Part shown: positions 28,100 to 39,519 of the stretch, piece by piece
Numbering within the stretch: position 1 is the first letter of the stretch
Layout: every line of letters begins with the position of its first letter
DNA from: Nectonema munidae
Taxonomy: Eukaryota > Nematomorpha > Nectonematoida > Nectonematidae
Direction of reading: 5' to 3'
Length of the DNA: 64,000 bases
Assembly (NCBI GenBank): GCA_030549495.1
Contig: JAUIRK010000292.1
Location: 1 to 64,000, forward strand
Translations under genes and position numbers: made by a program
Notes under the pieces: model-generated
Database searches by the model: none
Told to the model about the DNA's origin: nothing
Seen by the model: only the letters and a program-made list of their open reading frames with translations

Positions 28100-28392
28100 G
28101 TTTTGCTAATTGTCTATATGTAAGCAAGTTTCCTGCAAGAATGTCTCGATCGCATTGTTACAAGTTTAATCTGAAAGTTTTCACAACAACTATCGTCAAA
28201 CTTTTTAACACAAAGAGCCTTTGATGATTGGAATTCCTTGCCGAGTGAAGTTGTTAATTCTCTTACAGTTATAAACAAACTTGATACATTTGGCAGTCTA
28301 GAATATACTATTTATAGCATAAAGAGGCAAATTTTACAGGCATTGACACCCCTATTTTGCTTAAATAAATATGTTATGTTATGAGACACATA
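28100..28392 (+). mobile_element. LINE 3' end fragment
   Basis: A plus-strand frame reads LTQRAFDDWNSLPSEVVNSL followed by a short tail to a stop. This matches the C-terminal 'W-N-x-L-P-x-x-V-V' segment shared by ORF2 of many invertebrate non-LTR retrotransposons. The element ends in an ATGTTATGTTATG tail, typical of a LINE 3' microsatellite tail. Everything upstream is missing (5' truncation). Confidence 0.7.
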
Positions 28393-29918
28393 TTGGAGGT
28401 GCTGTGTCTAATATGACATTTTAATCAATGAACATTTCAATTAAAGCCTAGTTCCTTTTAATTCTGTAAAAGAATATGTGATTGGTCTTTGAGACAAAAG
28501 TGTTTTCCCTTTGAACGAATTTTTCGAATTTTTTTGGGAGAAATTCATTTTTTTAAATTAGTTTATGTTTGTAAGTTATTGTAGGCGTAAGCTATAATGG
28601 TTGCATTTTTTAGATTTTCATATAATTAACCTATAAATAAACTAACTATCTAAATCAGTGTTGCTGAAACCTTTTTGAAGCATAGAAGACAAATGGAGCA
28701 GTCTGAATTGTGGAAGCGAGCTCTATCCCCAAGTTATTAATGCGATAAAATAGATGAAGTCTTTGCACAAATTTTTTGAAATGTAGCATTATTCTTATTA
28801 TAGAAACATGCTTGAGATTGTTTTGCTAATAGCTTTGCCATTTATTTTCTGCTCTCCTCTGATCCACACGCTCTTTGTGAGTTGATACAATGAAATATGA
28901 ATTTGTCTTCTTAGTCGAAGTTAATGCAAATCAATTTTTATCTGCAAATCTGACTTGCATTGTTTGAGAGAGTGAAAATCAGTTTGCATCGATGCTGATC
29001 GATAAGCGAAAGTGCGTGTGTATACATTTTTCATATTGGAATTAACAATACTCGTATTAATATTATTAACAATGGATGCTAAGATATTGCAGCGTGTTTT
29101 AATGAATGAAATTGTGAGCTTCATTCCAATTTTTTATACTCAAAGCAACATTTGAGATCGCTCACAACATGGATAATAAGAAGCCAAAGAACATCTATTT
29201 CTTTCGTGCTGTTGCTTTCAGTAGTAAAGCTCTTCTTTTAAATTGGCCAATTTAATCAGCTATCTCAATCACACAATTAATCAATTAAGTAATCAATATT
29301 TGTATGCATGTCATTTCAAAATGTGAAAGTTTAGAGATAAGTAATGAAAATGTTTGCCAAAAGAAAATCTAAACCCAACATCATTTATTTTAGCTTACAG
29401 CAGGGATAAACTCCAAGAAACAAATATTTTTTAATCAACCACAACTTCTTTTTTCAAACCAATAGTATTTATTTAACCTTATTTAATTGGACAATACAAA
29501 GGATGTAAAGATTGAGTTTATTAAAATCTTTTAGTGCCCAAAGAGATGCGACTGGATTATTAAAAGCAGACCACGCTGTTTTCACCCTACCGCCCCATCA
29601 AATGTATCCTATTATTTTAATGTATGTGATCAACTAATACAATCAATTAACAAAGTAATTATGTAGGCATAAAAAGAGATATCCTTCTGAATCCTCAAAT
29701 GGAGAAAGGAAGAAGAAAAGGTTGAAAATCGCTCAATTTACAAATTCCTTCTTCCTTTTTACGCGAAAAATTCGGCAGTTCAACCCACAGGAAATTGCTC
29801 TTAGGTGGCCAGTCTACCCGTGTCCCCAATGCTGGCTAATTTGATCGAGTTTTTAGTATTTTAATGATTGATTAAAGTTTACCACGTGTGGAAATATTTG
29901 GATGTTTTCAAGAGTACC
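28393..29918. other. Non-coding stretch with candidate regulatory blocks
   Basis: No exon recognised. 29240-29310 and 29600-29900 are richer in complexity, with clustered CAATTA, TAATCA and TGATTGATTA motifs and a GC-richer core near 29770-29840. A hAT-like end (CAGTGTTGCTGAAACC) at 28657 has no visible partner. Confidence 0.35.
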
Positions 29919-31320
29919 CGGACATTTGGCCGACAGACATCTAACCGAATGGACATTTAGCCGACATACATTTGGCCGAACAGACATTTGACAGAACAGA
30001 CAATTGACCTAACAGAACAGAACAGACAATTGATCTTTCGGCCAAATGTTCGGACACGGTAAAGATGCGTATGTTATCTTACGCTATTTATAACAAAATT
30101 TTGTATATCCTTACGTGCCACCAATGAAATGTATTCGTCTCCAGAGCACAAGTTTTACGCTTATAACTGCATTCGGACCTTCGTTCATTGAGTAAAGCAT
30201 CTATGTAATCAATCATTCTTGCTCATTCAGGACTAATTTGCTATATTTTTGTAGGTTATATGGGTCTATCTAATTACTGACCCACAAAAATCTGCCCCAC
30301 AATCTTCAATTTTATGGTTGGATTTGAAAATATGCTATACTAACATCGACTCTAAGACTAACAATATCTAATTATGGTAAACCTGACTCTAAAACTAACA
30401 ATATTTTAACTATGCTAAATCTAACTCTAAAACTAACAATATTCAAACTATACTAACACTAGCAATATTCTAACTATACTAACACTAACCATATTGTAAC
30501 TATGCTAACACAAACGTTAAAACAATATTCTAACTATACTAAAACTAACTCCAACAACATTTTAACTATACTAACACTAAATATATACTAACTATACTAA
30601 CACTAACGTTAAAACTAACAATATTCTAACTATACTAACACCAGCTCTAAGACTAACAATATTCTAACTATACTAACTAACACTAGCAATATTCTAACTA
30701 TGCTAACACTAACTCTAAAACCCAGAATATTCTAACAGTAAAACTAACTCTAAAAATATTCTAACTATACTAACACTAACAATGTACTAACTATGCTAAC
30801 ACTAACTCTAAAACTAACAATATTTTAACTATACTAACACAAACTCTAAGACTAACAATATTCTAACAATACTAACGTTAAAACAAACAATATACTAACT
30901 ATGCTAACACTAACTCTAAAACTAACAATATTATAACTATACTAACACTAGCAATATTCTAACTATGCTAACACTAACTCTAAAACCAAGAATATTCTAA
31001 CAGTAAAACTAACTCTAACAATATTCTAACTATAATAACTCTAAAACTAACAACATACTAACTATGCTAACACTAACTCTAAAACTAACAGTATTTTAAC
31101 TATACTAACACCAACTCTGAGACTAACAATATTCTAACTATACTAACTCTAAAACTAACAATATTCTAACTATGCTAACACTAACTCTAAAACTAACAAT
31201 ATTCTAACTATACTAAAACTAACTCTAACAATATTCTAACTATACTAAATGTTTATTCTAAATTCTAAAATCTATTCTAAATGTTCATTCGATCAAATGT
31301 TCGTTCGGTCAAATGTCTGT
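29919..31320. mobile_element. Element with short-period inverted ends around a tandem array
   Basis: The left end (29919-30058) is a series of GACATTTGGCCGA-like units (GGACATTTAGCCGAC, CAGACATTTGACAG). The right end (31283-31320) carries the inverted form (GATCAAATGTTCG, GGTCAAATGTCTG). Between them is the CTAAC-rich array. An alternative reading is that 29919-30058 is a small element on its own, since it ends in an inverted TTCGGCCAAATGTTCGGAC. No coding capacity. Confidence 0.5.
30337..31255 (+). repeat. Degenerate CTAAC-rich tandem array, almost G-free
   Basis: About 0.9 kb built from interchanged modules ACTAACTCTAAAACTAAC, AATATTCTAACTATACTAAC and ACACTAAC, giving a higher-order period of roughly 40-50 bp. 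The plus strand contains very little G, so strand asymmetry is extreme. Confidence 0.9.
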
Positions 31321-33253
31321 TTGCGTTTTAATTTCATACTAAATCAGGGATCTTCATTTTTGTCTCTTATAATACCTCTACTTTTACTGACTTTTTGTAT
31401 AAAATTGGTTTATTTTTTACCAAAGTATCAGCAAACGCCAACCCCTGTTATATATATATATAAATTCAGAGATTTGTTACAACTTTACTTTTTTGTCTCC
31501 AAGAGGATCAATTTTTTCAAAAGATAAAAATGCTAAAATGTGTGATCTTATATTCTGTTCGGAATATGATATCATAGGAGTGAAACATTTGAGTGATCAA
31601 ACCAATCAAAAAAATTAGGATTAGTTAAAGATTAGATGTATAGGAATCCCTTTTAAACCTATAAACATCAAAAGTTTTCTCGTTTTGAAATGACTCTACC
31701 TAATAAGCTTTGAGAGGCGTTTTGATAATATTGTGCTAAGATAAAATTCCTAAAAATATTTCAGTTTACTTTTTGCTATTTGAACTAAATATTACTGCGG
31801 AAAAATATGTCAGGCTTGAAGCACATCAGCGAATGCATATACTGGGAATTTAACCTTTTCAAAAACTTTATCTCTCATCCATATAAAAAAGGAAAAGTTA
31901 AAAGAAAGGAAAAAGATTAAATTATATGCCAAGATAAAGCAAACTAAAGGAAATAAATGGAAAAAATAATACTAAGTAGAATCTTTTAGACGAAAAGTTA
32001 GCTAGGCACAAAATCAATTAGGCAGAGTGTTCATTGGCAAAATCACTCTTGCCACAAGGATTTTTGGACCCCGCATGTAAGAAAACTAATAAGCCTATTC
32101 CCTCCCCCAATATAAGTTCTCATAAAATCACATATTTTGAATAAATCGGCATCTGTCTGTTTGTGTTTCTATGAGTGTTATTTTTGTGACTGCTGCGCGT
32201 GTGTTAGTTTGTTATTTGTGATAGTGTAGTTATGATTTGATTTGAATATATCGAAAATACTGAATATTTTTTGAGGTTCCAGAACAAACGTTTTGGTTTT
32301 TAACCCTTATTCATTGAAAAATGATGAGTTTACTTTCCCACGCTACTCATCAACCTTCGTCACAATATATTTACATAAAAGCATATAGAGATGACTAGAG
32401 TCATGAGTTGGCAGGTATGGCAGCGTCGATATTCCGGCACTCGCAAATTTGAGCAAACGGGGGTACCCACATACTATTTTTTCAGGGCGGTGGGTGTGGG
32501 TGAATAGAAACATTGAATGTGTATAAAAAATCCTTTATTTTACTTTAGCTAACATGGATATGAGGTGATAAGTTGTAGGAGTTTAGACTGCTAGACTAAA
32601 GTGGGTCTGGAATTATAAAGTAAGTCATGATATATTCTTAAGTTTAGTCGCCTCAAACAAACTATTTGCTAAAAAATTTTGCAGAGAAAGTGTTATTGAA
32701 ACCTTCTCTTCTGAACAGTATATTATGATAAAGAAATAATGATTAAGCAAAAATCACATTTAAAAAATATATCCATATTTGGACATTTTTCTTGATTAAA
32801 ATTTTCTATTTAATCAATTTTGAAAGACCGAAGACAATAATAAATAACCTAAGTCTTATATTGTTTTTTTATTAAAAAAAAATCTTGGGTTTCGATAATT
32901 TAAAACATAGTTTTTCTATTTCTTCAATGTCTCACTTATTTTTTTCTTCTTTTAAAAAAGCAATTACTTCCCAAATTGTGCGGTTTATTATACGAAATTT
33001 GAAACTAACTAGTCTTACGAATTGTGCCAAGAGTCACAATGGTTGTTAGTTCTAACTTCCCTTCCAAACACACCACAAAATATGAAAATTTTTTACCCAA
33101 GCATTTTTAAAATATTCAAAAGTTTGAATTTCTGATTTTTTATCTATAAAATAAATGAATTTGATGAAGATTAATTTATAATTTTATTAATTCTTGAAAC
33201 TAGTTTAGTGAACAAATAACTAAGCCACTTTTTTATGCGTAAGTTTATTTTGG
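31321..33253. other. AT-rich non-coding stretch
   Basis: No gene recognised. The patch 32390-32520 is GC-richer, with repeated GGTGGGTGTGGGTG-like motifs, but is not coding in any obvious frame. Confidence 0.45.
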
Positions 33254-33391
33254 CAGGTTGGTTGAGATGATGGACTCAGCACGGAAGCTTCTGGGTTCGA
33301 TTCCTCATCGATACCAATTTGTTCATAGTTTGACATAAGCGGTACATCAGTGCCTTGTCAATGAAAACACACCCCGATACCTTTACCTTTA
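33254..33391 (+). mobile_element. tRNA-derived SINE, divergent copy 4
   Basis: Diverged plus-strand member of the SINE family. Box B (GGTTCGATTCC) and the GATACCTTTACC tail are kept, while the head differs (GGTTGGTTGAGATGATGG). Confidence 0.75.
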
Positions 33392-33789
33392 CTCTTTCCT
33401 TCATAAAATATACAGACAAACATATGAGATCACAGTAAACACACAAGACTGTTATAAAAAGCTCATAGCTAATACTCCACGTGAACAAACGTTTCAAGAT
33501 CACAAGTTATATAATTGTGCCATTCTTAAAAATGCCACGAAATAAGAAGTAAAAAATTTGTTAAGGATCTCATGATCTGGAATCAAAGCTGCAACGAGTG
33601 GAGCCAGACGCTTGCACTGCTATCGGATCTATTTAAGCAAACTAAGGTTTTACTGAGGTTCAAAATTTCAACAGGATCTAAAATTTTTCACATTTTATGA
33701 TATATTTAAAAAATATTTTGAACCCGACAATTCTCTAATTTACTTTTTAATGATTCGAAGCCTGTCAAAATGGCTGTTGGCAATATATT

Positions 33790-34550
33790 TAAAACGTCTA
33801 GGTCAAATTTTAAACATTGTTTATGACACGCCCTTCTTCCCAAACCCTTCTAGTTAACATTTTCATAGCCTCTAGTATTTTCTTACTTAACTCTTTTGTG
33901 CTAGAAACACTAATATCCCATCATCTTCCTATACTAATCACTTTTAATCTTTCTAATATCTTTTCCCACAATTTTCTCTCCTTGCATCTACGTACGATTG
34001 GTCTCATCTGTGTTTTTTCAACGACCCCGAAGCTATTCTATCTAATGTAATCCAGAAAATTACATTCTATAAATCTATTTCCACAAAAAAATGCCATAAT
34101 ACTAAAAATATGTATACATCAAAACGCACCCTGTGGATAACTAAAAACTTGATTGTTTTGATTAAGCAAAAAGTACTGTTTTACAAAAAGTGTAGAAGGT
34201 CCTGCAGTCTCCCTTCGAAAAGTAAATTTATTTTATTAAGAAATCAGATAAAATATCTTATAAAAAAGCTCAAAAAGGATTTTTTGAATTTGCAATTTTT
34301 AAGAATAAAAATAATAGTAAATCCATGTGGAGAACTATAAAATGAATATTTAAAAATCCTATACTCATCAAATCGAATCAATCCTCCATAACAATGCTAG
34401 ACTATCTAAGAGAGACAAATATCAAATTGTTTCAATCAATTTTTCAATAATGCTATAATAATGTTCGCAAAATAAAGACTGTATACACTATAATCAACCT
34501 GTCAAATCTCCTTTTACGTTCCCCTCTATCAGTCCTTATTAGTGCTGCGT
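33790..34550 (+). mobile_element. LINE fragment: endonuclease C-terminus to pre-RT region
   Basis: Frame 33817-34050 reads RPSSQTLLVNIF, then SHHLPILITFN. This corresponds to the C-terminal 'S-D-H-x-P' region of an APE-type endonuclease, with Asp replaced by His. Frame 34110-34340 reads LWITKNLIVLIKQK, then LLRNQIKYLIKKLKKDF, the segment between endonuclease and reverse transcriptase. Stops and frame shifts are present. The RT part of a similar LINE begins 2.7 kb downstream at 37.29 kb, so the two may be halves of one split element. Confidence 0.7.
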
Positions 34551-34572
34551 TCAATTTGCTAGCTCAATTGCT

Positions 34573-34593
34573 GGGGGGGGGGGGGGGGGGGGG
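34573..34593 (+). repeat. Poly-G tract (21 bp)
   Basis: Twenty-one consecutive G just after the LINE fragment and before the first ~145-bp array. Capable of G-quadruplex formation; length may be unreliable in the assembly. Confidence 0.9.
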
Positions 34594-34619
34594 AGTAAAG
34601 TGCCCCTCCCTATTTTTCT

Positions 34620-35110
34620 CAGATATTAATAAGTTTTTATAAATACTATATTTCAACTATGCTGAATTCAGTGGTGATCTCCATTTTTTATCAAAGTCAA
34701 TCAAACCTGTCAAAAAATAGATTTATATTTGAGAGCTCATCTCAAAAAAGAACTTTTTATTGAAATAATAATTATATGAAGTTTTTATATACCCATTTTT
34801 AATCATACTGAATTCAGTGGTTATATTCATTTTTTTATGAAAATCAATCAAACCTGTCGAAAAATTGATTTATCTCAAGAAGAAACATTTTATCCAAATA
34901 ATAATATAAAGTTTTTTACACATATATACCCATTTTTAAGTACGCTGTGTTTACTGGTGATATTCCTTTTTTATGAAAATCATTCAAACCTGACAAAAAA
35001 TAACTTAAATATGACAGCCAAGGACAAAATTAAAATTTTTATTCTTATAAAAAGGTTTTTATGCATTTCAAGTATGTAAAATTCAATTGTGATGTTCATT
35101 TTTATGAAAT
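34620..35110 (-). repeat. Tandem array A, ~140-bp monomers, about 4 copies
   Basis: The block TCAATCAAACCTG preceded by TTTTTTATGAAAA recurs at about 34.70, 34.84, 34.98 and 35.12 kb, a spacing of 135-147 bp. Monomers are quite diverged. Motif order resembles array C more weakly than C resembles inverted B, so membership in the same family is probable rather than certain. Confidence 0.6.
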
Positions 35111-36189
35111 CAATAAAACCTGCAAATCAAAGTCAAATATATAAACTTTAAAATAAATTCTACTTGCAGTATTTCTCTAGTAATTATTTTCTTAATTTAT
35201 TTAATAAACCAAATTTAGGTGTTTAATTCACTCAAAATATTTCATTTGTCAGTAACTTATGTATCTCGATAGGACCTCCATCTTTTTGGCTACAAATTGT
35301 TATCGGCTCGTAGTCTCTACGTCATATCTTCTATACTTTACAATATATAATTTTGCTATTCATTCTATTATGATGCTTTTTTGGTAGCGCTTTTTTTATT
35401 AGAAATTTATTTTTTTCAATGTCTGTTTGAAAAAAAATTTTTAAGGATTTATTCTGAACAGATTTTTTCCTCTATCAAAGCATTCTGTTTTAGGCTTTTT
35501 TTAATCAGTATCGTGTATTTTATTATCAGGTAATTATCAGGATTTGTCAACCAATCTCAGTTCAAAGGTTTTTTTCTGATGAATCATTCGTGAAGTTCAT
35601 TGTTAAATTATAAAAAGTTGTCCCCCTTCTTCATCAAAAAGATCATCTCTTTCACGCAAAAGGAAAAAGCTTGACAAATTTAATTTAAATTATAAATATC
35701 TTGATAGTGAATAAATTTTCTCATATCTGTACCATTTTTGATAATCTGGCCTATGTCAATTTTCAGATTTCCAACCATTCTTAGTTAAATGATAATTGTA
35801 CTCCTAGATGATACGCTATAGATTTAAATATTTTTCATTTGTAAAAGAGGAACTTCTTTTTCACGGTCAAAATCTTTTTTGAAGCACCTAATATTAGATC
35901 CTTACACCACTTTCTAGTTTATTATCCATTTAGTCAAGATACATATTTTTTTTAAAGTATTTTTTTTGGTCACACGTTCTCTTTTCAATTAGTTTTCGAA
36001 TTGCTTCCTTCTCTCATAATAATCTTCAAAAGATTTTATAATACGTTTTGTTTTTTTTAAATAAATATTTCATACTTAAGGTGATTAAAGAAAGTATTAT
36101 AAGCCAAAATATACAAAAAAAAAAGTATATTTTTACTATATAACTAATATACAACGATTTTTTGAAAAAATTTTACAGAACTGTTTTCA
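35111..36189. other. Non-coding sequence between arrays A and B
   Basis: AT-rich, with no recognised coding region. If arrays A and B are the ends of one element, this is its interior. Confidence 0.4.
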
Positions 36190-36960
36190 GGCATATATCA
36201 CTAATTCAATAGTCACTTCCTTATATTTTTTAACCCTATTAGCCAAACTGGAGTACGGAAATAAAATAAGCATAGTCGATTTGGTATAAAAACTAAAAAT
36301 AATTATGAAGGCAGTATTTAGAAGTAAACCACAAATCTGATTGAAGCTTTCAATATATTTTAAAACCATAAATGCCAAACCTGCATCCAAAAATGAAACA
36401 AACATTTTCCATTTGGCATAAAAACCGATATTTTATTTAAATTTCAAAAATATTTCTGTAGACATTAGACCTAAATCGAACTTTTGATAAACACTTTAGG
36501 ACATTTTAAAACCTTTAAAGGCATTTCAGAAATAAAACTAGCATGGCTGATTTGGTATAAAAACATATATTTCCTGTAAAATTAGAGAGAATATTTTTGG
36601 AGATAGTTTTCAGACGTAAACCACAAATTTGATTGACACTGACAGTAAAGCCTCCAAATGCGAAAACTGAGTCCAGAAATGAAACCAATATGATCGATTT
36701 GTATAAAAACATATATTTCATGTAAAATTTGGATCAATATTTTTGGAGACAATTTTTAGAAATAAACCGCAAATATGATTAACACTTCTAAGTATTTTCA
36801 CAACCTAAATGTAAAAAATGAGTCCAGAAATGAAACCAGCATGGCCGATTTAGTATAAAACATATATTTTATGTAAAATTTGAAGGAATATTATATTAGA
36901 TATATTTCTGATCAATCAAAATTTGGATTGACATTTTCTAAAAAGTAGTATTTAATTATT
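36190..36960 (+). repeat. Tandem array B, ~147-bp monomers, about 5 copies
   Basis: Diagnostic blocks GTAAACCACAAATTTGATTG and GATTTGGTATAAAAACATAT recur with 145-148 bp spacing. Between them is a conserved GAGTCCAGAAATGAAACCA block. Short open frames inside are by-products of the repeat. Confidence 0.85.
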
Positions 36961-37289
36961 GAAAAAATTAAACATATAAAGTGTTATGCGTTCAAAACTG
37001 TATATAATTATAAATTTTCAAGGTAGTATATAATATAGACCCTATGTTATAAGGTTAACTACAGATAATGTCAAAATTTTGCTGAAAAATTTTAATTTTT
37101 GATTTTGATTGACAGTTTTTGACATGATAGGGTCATTCAACTACTATGAAAATGGTATCAAAAGATGCAGCTAGGGATTTTAAGAAAAATCAGGAAATTT
37201 GAAGTGATATGATACAGCCAATTTTGTACAATTAATTTTTTTGCGAAGTTTACGTCAGTACTAATAGTGTTAAAAGGACAAACTCATTG
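36961..37289. other. Short non-coding spacer
   Basis: AT-rich sequence between array B and the reverse transcriptase fragment. Nothing recognised. Confidence 0.4.
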
Positions 37290-38345
37290 CACTCTCTCAG
37301 AAATAGCAAATGTCCTGACTATTACACTATTTCTCTATTTGATATAAAATTAGTGAAAAACACTATTGTCAATATTCTGATGCGTAGCTTTAACATCGGT
37401 TAATTTAATGAGATGTATTTCCAAAATGTTTGAAGTTTTCAGTCATACTACCCATACTCAAAAAAGGCGTCACGATGATTTCTGAAAATTATAGAGTCAT
37501 CTCTATTATTACATCTCTTTCAAAAGTCTTAAAAAAATCCTTTATACTCAAATGTCGTGCTATTTCATCCGAAGCTCTCTGTATTGTCTTTTACAATTTT
37601 GATTCTCTTCTGGCTGACTATTCTAAAGAACTATTTCATTCATATTATATTGATAATGCTATTGATGCTCTTGAAACAAAAAGCGAACATGTCGTTTTTA
37701 TCGAATTAACAAAAGCATTTGATTCACTTTAATCATCGATAAATTAAAACTGTATTGTTTTTCTGAACTCACGTTGAACTTGATGGAATCCTATTCATTG
37801 CACATGCGTCAAGCTGTCAAAATCTAGGACACTTTATCATCGCTGATCTCCGTTAATTACTTTGTGCCGCAACGATCCATTCTCGCCCCTCCCCCTATCT
37901 TTAATATGTTTATAAATCATCTGCTAAATTGTTGTATCTCTGCGTGATTTTTCTTGTAGATGATGTTATGCTTGTCATTAAGAATAAATATCTTTCATCC
38001 TACTGCATCCTTGATTTTTTGAACTCTATATCTACTTGGTTTAAGCACAATTCGCTTCAAATGAACCCAGAAAAACTTTTTCTATGAACTTTTATAGAAA
38101 GAGTGTAGTGGATGAAAAACTTTAATCACAATCTTGTGCAAATACGTTATAAACACAGTTGACAAATTCGATTTACTTGGTATGATTATTATTATTAATA
38201 TCTTAACATGGAAAGATCACATCAATCATCTTAGCTTGAAACTCAGTTCTATTATAGGCATTTTGAAACATTGTAGAAATTTCTTTTCTTTTGAAAAATT
38301 ACTTTTAATCTACAAAACTCTTTTCCTTTCACACTTAAATTAGAG
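37290..38345 (+). mobile_element. LINE reverse transcriptase fragment
   Basis: Translation gives KFSVILPILKKG, then ENYRVISIITSLSKVLKK (RT motif like 'NYRPISLL...K'), then ELTKAFDSL (the catalytic 'D-x-x-K-A-F-D' motif with the first Asp replaced). A VPQRSILAPP-like stretch and DDVMLVIKNK (the second catalytic Asp pair, 'Y/F-A-D-D' block) follow. LNSISTWFKHNSLQMNPEK and the post-RT LGMIIIINILTWKDHI segment (38134-38343) come next. Several stops and frame shifts separate the pieces. Non-LTR, of the Jockey/CR1-like broad group; the exact clade cannot be told here. Confidence 0.85.
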
Positions 38346-38389
38346 TATTCTGTACTAAACCAATCAGGCCAATTTAAATTCGCTGGTCA

Positions 38390-38945
38390 TTTTTTTAATT
38401 AGACTGTCAAAATGTCTGAAAATGTTATTCAATTTTGTGGTTTACGTGTGTACCCAAGAATATTAATAAAAGTTTAAAAAATGTATATTTTTTATACTAA
38501 ATCAACCATGCAGATATTAATTGCTGAGTCATTTTTTGCAATTAGGTTTGTCAATATGTATGAAAGTGTCAATCTATTTTGAGGTTTACGCCTTAAAATT
38601 TTCTCGAAGAATATTAATTAAATGTTAAGCAAGGTATATTTTTTATACCGAATCGACCATGCTGATTTCCTTTCTCAAATCAATTTTAGCAATTAATATT
38701 TGGAAATGTATAAAAGTGTCAATCAAATTTAAGGTTTACGTCTTAAAATGTGTCTCCAGAAACATTTATCTACATTTTAAATAAAATATATATTTCTTGA
38801 AATAAATCGAACATTCTAATTTTACTTAGTTTTGGCAATTAAAGTGTGAACATGTCAAGCGTATTTATTGTTGACGATTAAGAATTCTTTCCTAGAATAT
38901 CATTTATATTCTCAATAAAATACACATTTCACCGAAACTCAACAG
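38390..38945 (-). repeat. Tandem array C, inverted relative to array B
   Basis: About four monomers with GTGTCAATCAAATTTAAGG or variants at 38.42, 38.57, 38.72 and 38.86 kb (142-150 bp spacing). The reverse complement aligns with array B monomers, including the CAATCAAATTT, GGTTTACG and TTTATACC blocks. It begins immediately after the LINE fragment. Confidence 0.8.
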
Positions 38946-39519
38946 CTTGGTGAAGCAAAATTTTGAATTAAAAAGAATAACTTTAAATTTATTTTGAATT
39001 GCAAATGTTGTAGATTATTGCGAATATTACATGGATAGAGCTCTATCAGTACGAATCTTACAAATAATATAATCTAAAATTTCCTGATAGAAGAAATCGT
39101 AGAAGACCTCCAAGATACGAACTCATGAAGCGGAATAATAATGAAAACGTTTTAAACTGTGTACCAAAAACAAATAATGCACTTGAGGAATGGCATATAG
39201 CATTTGAAATCAGGTATAGCTGGACAACATTTTAATATATGGAAATTTTTGGACATCCTGAAGAAAGAGCATGTAAAAATCGATCAATATTTGGCGGGTA
39301 ATTCATGTTAACCACAGAGAGAGAAATATTGCTATTATTCTCAATGAAAAAAAATTGTTATTTATCATTCTAGCCCATAACCTTAGTTTTTAATCTTAAC
39401 AATTAAGAACTTTGACACTTTTTTTAAACTTTACATATATGTTAAAAAAAATTGCAAAGTATCTCTAACTTTTTTTATATAATTATTATAGAAGGTTTAC
39501 TTGAGTTTCGGTGAAATGT
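38924..39519 (+). mobile_element. MULE (Mutator-like) transposase remnant with inverted ends
   Basis: Frame 39085-39235 reads RRNRRRPPRYELM, then VPKTNNALEEWHIAFEIRY; a shifted frame continues NIWKFLDILKKEHVKI. This is the C-terminal 'R-x-P-R-Y ... T-N-N-x-x-E-x-W-H-x-x-F ... P-x-I-W-x-x-I' region of animal MULE transposases, which often carry FLYWCH domains. The 19-mer ACATTTCACCGAAACTCAA at 38924-38942 occurs as its exact reverse complement at 39501-39519. To the right the sequence continues with GATAAATTGT-like short repeats. The catalytic core is absent and the copy is dead. Confidence 0.7.

Noticed and set aside
30337-31255. Interstitial telomere repeat
   Set aside because: The modules contain CTAAC but not a regular CCTAA or CCCTAA unit. 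Period and sequence are heterogeneous.
36187-36721. Minus-strand frames of 68-72 codons inside array B
   Set aside because: They resemble each other only because they are translations of successive ~147-bp monomers.
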